DNA from: CAYNLK01 sp964398055
GTDB lineage: Bacteria > Chloroflexota > Anaerolineae > 4572-78 > J111
Reading direction: 5' to 3'
NCBI GenBank assembly: GCA_964398055.1
Contig: CAYNLK010000016.1
Location: 1 to 64,000 of the forward strand
Length of the DNA stretch: 64,000 nt
Of this stretch, positions 43,964 through 51,912 are shown piece by piece; position 1 is the stretch's first letter, and each line of letters starts with the position of its first letter. The position numbers were made by a program, and so were the translations under genes. Below the pieces are notes generated by a model. The model was not told the DNA's origin, made no database searches, and saw only the letters and a program-made list of their open reading frames with translations.

Positions 43964-46546
43964 ATGCCCGAAGATCACTATGTCGTCACGTCCAATAACA
44001 GTATTGCCCACAAACCAAACCACTATCAGAAGTGGGTTATCGCCCTGGGTCTATTTCTTCTGGCGCTTGCGGTCCGCTTACCTTCATTAGATACATTCCT
44101 CACCTTTGATGAACCGGTTTGGTTACTGCGATCGTCCTGGTTTCTTACCGGTATACTGTCTTCCGACTATGAGTGTCCCCCGGATAGAGATGGCAGAAGT
44201 TACGATAGTCGGGGTTTGAGGTGTACTTTTCAGCCTTCCTATCCAGGCATAACCACAATGTTGGCCGGAGTTGTTGGGCTACTCTGGCATTATCTTCAAC
44301 CCGGCGCCGCCCATACCGATCTCCTCTCTTTTTCGCTGGCATCCAGCACATTCTCAGCAGATACCAGCCTGATCAGCTCGGTTCGGTCGCCCATTGCCCT
44401 GGCCGGCGCGGTTTTTGTGGGGCTGTTTTATCTTCTTGCCCGTCGTTTATTGTCGGCGCACGTGGCGGCTATAGCCGCTCTACTGGTAGCCCTCAGCCCA
44501 TTCCAGGCCGCCCAGTCTCGGGTTCTCCATACCGATGCCTTGATTACAGCCTTTATGGTTATTTCAATCCTGTCGATTTTGGGTTACTGGCTGCAAGGCT
44601 GGCGCTGGTATTGGCTAATCATATCGGGAATCTGTGCAGGGTTAGCCCTTTTAACTAAACCCGTAAGCTGGGTTTTGATTCCAAATCTGATTGTGCTGGG
44701 TCTGTTCAGCCTGTTCTATTGCCGACAAACCGGAATTTGGCAAGGACGGAAGCATATCTGGCGAATGGTAGGCGGTTGGTTAGCATGGGACATAACAGCC
44801 ATAATTGTAATATTTGCCCTCTTTCCGGCGCTCTGGATTATGCCGGTCGAGGTTATAACCACCAGCTTATCTTTTGTTACCGCCTTGTCCTCGGCAGGAC
44901 ATCCCCATTATTTCCTGGGAGCGCCCACGCAGGATCCGGGAATTTTGTTCTATCCCGTGGGTTGGCTATTACATTCATCGCCATTGGAATTGATCGGGAT
45001 AGGGGTCCTGGTCGCCACTGTTCTCTATGCTGTTTGGAAACAGCGGACAGATTTTCTGCGCCGGCAAATTACCAACCGCCCGATAGAAGTGGCCCTGCTG
45101 ATCTATGTAGGGATGCTGATCCTATATGCCACGGCCTCTCCCAAGAAAATGGTGCGCTATTCGCTCCCTGCCTTTCCCGTAATCGACATTTTTGTGGCCT
45201 ATGGGTTGATTTGGCTGTGGGATAAAATGGCAAACTTGAGGAGCGGCTTCATGCGCCAATGGCCCCTTTCTTTGCTTTATGGGCTTGTGATCGTAGTCCA
45301 GGGCTGGCTCCTGGCGAGTTCTTATCCATACTACTTCACCTATTTCAACCCCCTGCTAGGCGGCGCATCGACCGCAGTCTGGATTATGGGAATAAGCTGG
45401 GGAGAAGGGATGGATAAAGCCGCAACTTACCTGAATCAGCTTCCAAATGCCGAAAATTTAACCGTATCGATCTGCCGGGGCGACTCAGTTTTTGAACCAT
45501 TTTTTGTCGGGGACAAGGTGTTACCGTGCGCCAAAGTGGAACAAATCATGAGTTCCGACTATATTGTCTACTACCTCTGGAACAGAATGACCGATAGCGA
45601 GGACTACTACTGGCCCTATTTTCGCGATCATCAACTGCCTGAATATCGGGCCACTCTTGCCGGCGTAGATTATGCTCTGGTCTATCGCCATCCGGCTCAA
45701 CATCGCGCCTCGCCCCTGGATAACAGGCTAGAAAATTTTTTTACAGTATATGGTTTTGATCTGGAAGATGACGGAACGTTGAAACTCTACTGGCACAACC
45801 AGGGGCTTATTCACCAACAGCTATCGGCGGGATTGGCCTCTCCTGCCGGCGGTGAAACATACTGGCTTCCGTGTGAACCGGCGCCGGGTTTTAGCTTAAC
45901 CCCCCTCTTGCCGGACTCCATTGTAGAAAGTGTGTGCTCGCTGGCAGCGGCCAACGCGCCAGCCAACCTGTATGACCTGGAGTTAGCCGTGAGTGACGAG
46001 ATAGGAATTAGCCCCGTCGCCTCCTCTGGTCTTGCTTTTGTGTCGGTTACGTCAAATCACATTGAATTGATGGGGCCACAAGAAATTTTGTCGCAAATTG
46101 CCAGGCAGAGGCTGCCCATACAGGCCACACCGTTGGATATCACCTATGGCGATAGAATGAGGCTGATAGGATATCAATTAGAACCATTACCTGCACGAGA
46201 AAATGATTACGGTGAAATTACCCTATACTGGCAACCCATCCGTAAACCAGACGTCGGTTTAGCTCAAGCCTTTGAATTAGAAATCCAACTTCTGAGCAAC
46301 ACCCAAAACAACCAACCGCTGGCAAATGTTGTCCATCCCATCTTCACCCAACCGGTCATTCCGGCCGATACCCCTCGTGGTTCGATAGTGCCAATAAAAT
46401 ACAGCCTGCCCCAGACTATTAGCAAGGACAGCGCAAACCTTCTTAGAATTTGTCTAAAAATTTCCAGCACCGGACAAATTGTACCCGCCGAGTTGAGCGA
46501 TATATTTGAACAGATTGAATGTGTGCTACTTCCAACGCCAAAATGA
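43964..46546 (+). CDS. GT-C (GT39/PMT-like) membrane glycosyltransferase, two beta domains, 860 aa
   Basis: ATG 43964 is preferred; an upstream in-frame start at 43895 would overlap the previous gene by 47 bases. Seen: membrane segment 24-40, acidic pair D49-E50 (FLTFDEPVW), then a longer first exoplasmic loop with two cysteines (DYECPPDRDG and GLRCTF) followed by YPGITTMLAG; LFPALWIMP, SPKKMVRYSLP, ISWGEGMDKAATYLN, another cysteine pair (SICRGD, VLPCAK), and two beta-sandwich units from about 588 and 723 (TVYGFDL with LKLYW; RLIGYQL with ITLYWQ). Codon use looks more AT-rich than upstream genes, as in the next gene. Confidence 0.84.
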   Translation: MPEDHYVVTSNNSIAHKPNHYQKWVIALGLFLLALAVRLPSLDTFLTFDEPVWLLRSSWFLTGILSSDYECPPDRDGRSYDSRGLRCTFQPSYPGITTMLAGVVGLLWHYLQPGAAHTDLLSFSLASSTFSADTSLISSVRSPIALAGAVFVGLFYLLARRLLSAHVAAIAALLVALSPFQAAQSRVLHTDALITAFMVISILSILGYWLQGWRWYWLIISGICAGLALLTKPVSWVLIPNLIVLGLFSLFYCRQTGIWQGRKHIWRMVGGWLAWDITAIIVIFALFPALWIMPVEVITTSLSFVTALSSAGHPHYFLGAPTQDPGILFYPVGWLLHSSPLELIGIGVLVATVLYAVWKQRTDFLRRQITNRPIEVALLIYVGMLILYATASPKKMVRYSLPAFPVIDIFVAYGLIWLWDKMANLRSGFMRQWPLSLLYGLVIVVQGWLLASSYPYYFTYFNPLLGGASTAVWIMGISWGEGMDKAATYLNQLPNAENLTVSICRGDSVFEPFFVGDKVLPCAKVEQIMSSDYIVYYLWNRMTDSEDYYWPYFRDHQLPEYRATLAGVDYALVYRHPAQHRASPLDNRLENFFTVYGFDLEDDGTLKLYWHNQGLIHQQLSAGLASPAGGETYWLPCEPAPGFSLTPLLPDSIVESVCSLAAANAPANLYDLELAVSDEIGISPVASSGLAFVSVTSNHIELMGPQEILSQIARQRLPIQATPLDITYGDRMRLIGYQLEPLPARENDYGEITLYWQPIRKPDVGLAQAFELEIQLLSNTQNNQPLANVVHPIFTQPVIPADTPRGSIVPIKYSLPQTISKDSANLLRICLKISSTGQIVPAELSDIFEQIECVLLPTPK

Positions 46547-46568
46547 CCTTTACAGATTTTGATTGAGT

Positions 46569-48938
46569 ATGACTGCTATTAACCCAAATACGTTAGCCAG
46601 CATAACGTCTCTCACCCTTGGCCTGGCTCTATTATCCATATCTTCTTTTGGCTTGTTAGCAATGCTGCGCCTGCCTGGTCTGGTATCAAATATATTGGGC
46701 TTTGCCATCATTGCCTACGCTATTATCGTTCTTCAGGCCCAAATCCTTTCAGAACTCAATTGGTTGAATTGGGAGGCTATCCTGGTAGGACACGCAATTT
46801 TGCTAATTTTAACCCTACCGTTCACCAAAAAATTTATACCAACCCTGCTTCAAACTTCTTGCAGAGATCTCTTCTCGTTAAAACTATATTTCAAAAAAAT
46901 ATTCTCGGAAAATTTAGAACTGGCCATCCTCGGTCTAGCAGTGGCCGTGGCTATGGTTCTTGGCGCTTTTTTAATTTTAATTTTCCCCCCTAACACAACC
47001 GACAGTTTTCTTTATCACCTTTCCAGAGTGGCTTATTGGCTGCATCATCAAAATATGCATCATTTCTACGTGCCCAATGCGGCCAAAATTATTTATCCCA
47101 TCAACGCCGAAATTGGACTCTTTTGGCTCACGGCCCTTTGGGGAGCAGACTTACTGGCAGGATTCTTACAGTGGACGGCCACCATCCTCACTATGATCGC
47201 CATTTATGGGATTAGCCGCCGGTTGGACTATTCCCGTACAGCCAGTTTATTTGCCGGCTTAATGTGGAGTACGTTCACAATCGTTGTCGCCCAATCAACT
47301 TCTACCAAGAATGATATTGTCGTTACCTTTTGGGTAATGACCACCCTCTATTTTTTACTACTCGGTCTCCAACAATCCCGCTATAAAATCAATTTATCAC
47401 TGGCTGGCCTGGCTTTTGGTTTGGCTGCCGGCGCCAAACCGCTCTCTTTTTTGGCGTTGATTGGCCTGGGACTCATGGCCGGATGGCTTTCGTTAAGCCG
47501 ACCCAGATTATTTTTTCCTAAAATTGTTTATTGGGCAGCCTGGTTGCTTGTTGGATTTATTTTTTTGGGGGCCTATAACTACATCTTGAATTGGCTGGAT
47601 TTTGACTCTTTTTTTGGACCTCAAGAAATCATTGCCTTTCATGCCGTCCAGAACCCCTCCCCGGCTTCGCTGGTCACAAATCTCATCCGCATCGGATATC
47701 TACTGATCGACCCAACCGGTCTGCCGGCCCCGGTTATAAACTTCATTCAACAATGGCGGCCTGATTTCGGCGCGTTCATCGCCTCGGCGTTTAATGTCGA
47801 CATCAATATGCCGGGAACCAGTTGGGGAGACGCCGCCTTCAGCTTTGCCGATGAGCGCTATTTTGGGTCACGTGACGGCGTAAGTTGGTATGGGCCGTTA
47901 GCGATCCTACTCCTTGTTCCGCTAATTGTTCACCAACTGGTTATCACCCCCTTCACCAAACCTAACCTCTGGCGCTGGTTTGTTGCGCTTTCAACTGTAT
48001 GCTATATCATCACCTTTGCCCTTCTGTTTCGCTGGCATCCCTATATAGGCCGGTTGCTTTTAATTGGCATTACTCTGAGCGCACCCTTAATAGCCGGATT
48101 TTTTGAAAGTTTTAGAAATAAACCTATCCTGCGTTGGCTCGTAGTTGGTCTGGCCGTCTGGATATTAGGCTGGAGCGCCACCCACAATTTTCACCGGCCC
48201 CTATTGGGCGCCGACAAAATTTGGCAGGCCGATTACTATGATCTACGGGCAATCGAACGACCCTATATGGCCCGCGCTTATCGTTATCTGGATCAGAATA
48301 TCCCGCCAACAGCCCAACTTGGCATCGCTGGCGATTGGCTGCTTGTTACCTGGGACTATCTACTTTTTGGCCCTGAATTGAAACGTTCGGTTACCCACCT
48401 TGATCCGGCTAATTTAGATCGAATCAATCTGGACACATTTGTCGAAAACAGCATTGACTATTTGCTTGTATCGTCCGATACACTAGATTTAGTTGAAATT
48501 CAGGTACCATTCTGGCCCGTAACAAATGTTAGGACAACTTGGTATCTGGCAAAGCGAGATGAGGCAGAAATATTCTCAAAAACGGATAAAGATCCACAGT
48601 TTCTTGAGGAGGCTTTTGGGGCCGACTACCGGGCCTATGCAGAAATAAAGACTGTCCTTGATCAAGTGACCAAACCGACCATCGTACTTACCACTGATCC
48701 CAGAATGCCGTTTTACGACGACGACCCACGCTTTGAATTCGATATCCCGCAAGAACTAAAAGATTTACTAAGATACACCTATCTAATCATACCATCCTGG
48801 TGGGACTCCTCAGATTATGAACGTTTAGGCCTGTCCGAAACAGAATTACATAGCTTTCTTGCCCAGGAACAATTTGTCAAGAAGCTATTTGAGACCAACG
48901 GCTATACAGTTTATGAAATCCTTCTTAGCCAAAATTAA
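46569..48938 (+). CDS. GT-C-like polytopic membrane protein without beta domain, 789 aa
   Basis: ATG 46569 is preferred over TTG 46563, two codons earlier. Seen: five to six N-terminal membrane segments before the loop PPNTTDSFLYHL (Asp near residue 147, followed by Ser), HHFYVPNAAKI, STSTKNDIVVTFW, then more membrane segments, GDGVSWYG-like loop RDGVSWYG, and a soluble C-terminus with VLTTDPRMPFYDDD and a helical end. It is the only full-length member that ends without a recognisable beta-sandwich. More AT-rich than its neighbours. Next gene's start lies inside its 3' end. Activity is inferred from fold and context. Confidence 0.72.
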   Translation: MTAINPNTLASITSLTLGLALLSISSFGLLAMLRLPGLVSNILGFAIIAYAIIVLQAQILSELNWLNWEAILVGHAILLILTLPFTKKFIPTLLQTSCRDLFSLKLYFKKIFSENLELAILGLAVAVAMVLGAFLILIFPPNTTDSFLYHLSRVAYWLHHQNMHHFYVPNAAKIIYPINAEIGLFWLTALWGADLLAGFLQWTATILTMIAIYGISRRLDYSRTASLFAGLMWSTFTIVVAQSTSTKNDIVVTFWVMTTLYFLLLGLQQSRYKINLSLAGLAFGLAAGAKPLSFLALIGLGLMAGWLSLSRPRLFFPKIVYWAAWLLVGFIFLGAYNYILNWLDFDSFFGPQEIIAFHAVQNPSPASLVTNLIRIGYLLIDPTGLPAPVINFIQQWRPDFGAFIASAFNVDINMPGTSWGDAAFSFADERYFGSRDGVSWYGPLAILLLVPLIVHQLVITPFTKPNLWRWFVALSTVCYIITFALLFRWHPYIGRLLLIGITLSAPLIAGFFESFRNKPILRWLVVGLAVWILGWSATHNFHRPLLGADKIWQADYYDLRAIERPYMARAYRYLDQNIPPTAQLGIAGDWLLVTWDYLLFGPELKRSVTHLDPANLDRINLDTFVENSIDYLLVSSDTLDLVEIQVPFWPVTNVRTTWYLAKRDEAEIFSKTDKDPQFLEEAFGADYRAYAEIKTVLDQVTKPTIVLTTDPRMPFYDDDPRFEFDIPQELKDLLRYTYLIIPSWWDSSDYERLGLSETELHSFLAQEQFVKKLFETNGYTVYEILLSQN

Positions 48939-51879
48939 AAAACACAACCGATTTCTGTTACCACTCGTCCTCTTCCTGCTGGCCCTGATTCCCCGCGTGA
49001 CCACCTTGAGCCACACCTTCATCGTCAACGATGAACCTCTCTACTGGGAGTGGTCCAATGATTTTGCTGCGGCTCTGGTCAACCTGGATTGGCGCGGGAC
49101 GCTGATCGGCAAAGGTTATCCCTCCATCACGGTGATGTGGGTCCATACCTTGGGGGCCGGCGTCCGCTTTGGACTGGAGACTCTGCTCGGTTACCCGCCG
49201 GCCGGCTTCTGGTCGCGTGACTCTCTCGACCAGCCTATGGTTTTTGATCTACTCGGCCCGCGCCGGCTAGTGATGGGCGTAGTCAACGCCCTGCTGATTT
49301 TGTTGATTTACCTGCGGGCCAGAAAGTTATTGAGCCAGGCGACTGCCTTTCTGGGCGCGGCTCTAATGGCCTATGCCCCCTTCCTGCTGGCCGACGCCCG
49401 CACCATGCGCGGCGACGCCCTTATGAGCAGCCTCATGCTCTTGAGCAACCTGGATTTCTTGCTCTTTCTGCGCCAAAAACGCTGGTCCCGTCTGATTTTC
49501 TCCGGCGTTGTCTTTGGCCTGGCCCTGCTCACCAAGATGACCGCCCTGCCGCTGGCCGGCTTTGCCGTCCTGGCCGTAGCCATCTATCTCTTTCAACATT
49601 CGGAACAAAGCTGGTCTACTCGACTCCGCTGGGCCGCCCTCACCCTAGCCGTCTGGGGCAGCGTCGCCGCTCTGACCGTGTTCCTGCTCTGGCCGGCGTT
49701 GTGGGTAGCCCCCGGGGAAGTCTTTGTTTTTATGCGCGACTATGCCGCCAGCTCCATCGACGGCCGGCTCAACTTTTTCTGGGGCAAACTCACCCACGAC
49801 GAACCGCTGCCTCTTTTTTATCCCACGGCTTTTCTGTTTAGAGCCAACCCGCTGGTGGTTCTGGGCGTCAGCGTCATAACCATCCTGGCCATCGTTAGCG
49901 CCTGGTGGCTGCTGCAAGTTCGATTCTTGGCCGGCGCCGGCAATTCAAAGCAAATACAATGGGGCGACTTGTGGCAAATGCCGGCTGTAGCCCGCTGGAC
50001 CGTGCTGGCCCTGGGCGCTTATTCGGTCATCTATTGGCTGGCACTCAACAACGGCGCGCTCAAGCGCGACCGTTACCTGATGCCGGTCTTTCCGGCGGCC
50101 ATGTTCATCGCCGCGGCCGGGTTGTTGTGGCTGGTCAAACGCATCGCCCGGCGCTGGCCGGGTCACAAACTGCCCGCCCGGTTGAGCCATGGCCGCTGGG
50201 CCTGGGCGCTATTCCTGTTGCTCCTCGGCCTGGAATTGGGCCACGTCCTCTCCACCCATCCCTTTTACTATACCTACTGGAGTCCGCTGCTAGGCGGCGG
50301 TTCGGTGGCGATGAACGCCATGATGGCCGAAGGCGGCGTCGACTCGGCTGCCCTGGTCTATCTGAACCAGCGCCCCAACGCCAAAAATGAAACGGTTGCC
50401 CTGTTGACCGCGCGCGACTACGCCCCGGCCTTTTCCGGCCACGATGTGCGGCTGACCACCACCGGCGCCTGGGTCACCGCCGACCACGTGATGCTGCGCC
50501 AATACCATTTCCAGACCGAAAAAATGGACCCCAACTTGCTGGCTTATCTCTATCGCCGCCCGCCGGAATATGTGGTGGAATACCAGGGCTACACCTGGGC
50601 CTGGGTCTATCCCGGCCCGGCGGCGCAATACTACGCCGGCAGCCTGCTCGACGGCCAGGCCAAGCTGCTGGGTTACACCCTCAGCAGCGACACAGCCGCG
50701 CCCGACCGGCCATTGCACGTAAAGCTCTTCTGGGAGAATCACGGCTACCGCCCGGCAGACGACTTCTATGTTCGGCTGGTTGACGCCGGCGGCTTTGTTT
50801 GGGCTGAAACCACGGCTCAACCATTACCCGACTTTCAGCAGGTCGCCAACCAAACGGGCGCTATCATTGAAAGTGAAGCCCGGCTGGACATTCCTCCCGG
50901 CACCCCCCCGGGCCTTTATTACTTAAAAATCGGTCTCAGCCATACCCAAGAGCAGCTAGATATCGGCCAGTTCAGCCTGCCTGACGCCGGCAACAAGATT
51001 GCCGTCGAAAAACCGGCCCACCCCCCCGCTTTAAGTTTGGAGCGGCCGGTCAATCAGAAATTGAGCCAGAATCTGACCCTGTTGGGGGCCGACGTGGAGT
51101 CGCCCTTGATCCTGATCTCCCCCAACCCGCCCTTGCTGACCCTGTACTGGCAGGCCGATGGCCCTGTTAGCCAGGCTTATCTGGTGGCGGTGCGGCTGCT
51201 GAATGACGCCGGCGTCGAGATCGCCTCCTGGCTGGGCCAGCCCACCCACGGACTTTACCCTTCAGCCAACTGGCAGCAAGACGACACGATCCGTGATCCC
51301 TGGCCGCTCGACCTGGCTGCCGCGTCGGTAAGCCAGTCTCTGTCCCCAGGCCGGTACACCTTGAATGTGACTTTGCTGGAGGAAAACGGCCAGGTAAAAG
51401 GGCAGGTCGACCTGGGCCGGCTTGAGGTCATCGACCGGCTGCGGCTGTTTGAACCGCCTCCGCTCCAATACCCGGCCAACGTTCAGCTTGGCCAGGCCAT
51501 CAAGTTGGTGGGCTACGATTTGGCGCAGGCCCCGCTGACCGGCGGCGCCCGGCTGACCACCACCCTCTACTGGCAGGCCCGCACGCCAATTCCACAAGAT
51601 TACACCGTGTTTGTGCAGGTGCTTGGCCCGGACGGAACGCTCATTGGCCAGCACGACAGCCCTCCGGCTGGCGGTCGGCTGCCCACCTCTATTTGGGAGA
51701 CAGGCGAAATCGTGCCGGATCGCCACCAGGTTGACTTTCCGGTTTCCCAAATCGGTGAATACCGGATCATCGCCGGTATGTATGACCCCAATAGCGGCGC
51801 CCGTCTCCCAATTAGCGATGCCAACGGCGCAATCATCGGTGATTTTTGGTCGCTTGATACGTTTGAGATCGAGCATTAA
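48913..51879 (+). CDS. GT-C (GT39/PMT-like) membrane glycosyltransferase, three beta domains, 988 aa
   Basis: ATG 48913 chosen because it gives a basic N-terminus (MKSFLAKIKK) just before the first membrane segment (14-28) and a 26-base overlap; the upstream ATG 48859 would overlap by 80. Seen: acidic pair D40-E41 (FIVNDEPLYWEW), GKGYPSITVMWV, about eleven membrane segments, LWPALWVAP, LKRDRYLMP at the QDRY site, YTYWSPLLGGG, and EGGVDSAALVYLN where others keep GWGEG. Three beta-sandwich units begin near 575, 713 and 855 (KLLGYTL with KLFWEN; LLGADV with LTLYWQ; KLVGYDL with TTLYWQ, TVFVQVLGPDG, PTSIWETGE). Confidence 0.85.
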   Translation: MKSFLAKIKKHNRFLLPLVLFLLALIPRVTTLSHTFIVNDEPLYWEWSNDFAAALVNLDWRGTLIGKGYPSITVMWVHTLGAGVRFGLETLLGYPPAGFWSRDSLDQPMVFDLLGPRRLVMGVVNALLILLIYLRARKLLSQATAFLGAALMAYAPFLLADARTMRGDALMSSLMLLSNLDFLLFLRQKRWSRLIFSGVVFGLALLTKMTALPLAGFAVLAVAIYLFQHSEQSWSTRLRWAALTLAVWGSVAALTVFLLWPALWVAPGEVFVFMRDYAASSIDGRLNFFWGKLTHDEPLPLFYPTAFLFRANPLVVLGVSVITILAIVSAWWLLQVRFLAGAGNSKQIQWGDLWQMPAVARWTVLALGAYSVIYWLALNNGALKRDRYLMPVFPAAMFIAAAGLLWLVKRIARRWPGHKLPARLSHGRWAWALFLLLLGLELGHVLSTHPFYYTYWSPLLGGGSVAMNAMMAEGGVDSAALVYLNQRPNAKNETVALLTARDYAPAFSGHDVRLTTTGAWVTADHVMLRQYHFQTEKMDPNLLAYLYRRPPEYVVEYQGYTWAWVYPGPAAQYYAGSLLDGQAKLLGYTLSSDTAAPDRPLHVKLFWENHGYRPADDFYVRLVDAGGFVWAETTAQPLPDFQQVANQTGAIIESEARLDIPPGTPPGLYYLKIGLSHTQEQLDIGQFSLPDAGNKIAVEKPAHPPALSLERPVNQKLSQNLTLLGADVESPLILISPNPPLLTLYWQADGPVSQAYLVAVRLLNDAGVEIASWLGQPTHGLYPSANWQQDDTIRDPWPLDLAAASVSQSLSPGRYTLNVTLLEENGQVKGQVDLGRLEVIDRLRLFEPPPLQYPANVQLGQAIKLVGYDLAQAPLTGGARLTTTLYWQARTPIPQDYTVFVQVLGPDGTLIGQHDSPPAGGRLPTSIWETGEIVPDRHQVDFPVSQIGEYRIIAGMYDPNSGARLPISDANGAIIGDFWSLDTFEIEH

Positions 51880-51912
51880 AGATTTGAGATACTTGCCCTG
51901 TGGGTTTGTGAT

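Noticed and set aside
48859..48912. Upstream start for the 988-aa protein
   Set aside because: Would overlap the previous gene by 80 bases; the ATG at 48913 gives a normal basic N-terminus before the first helix.
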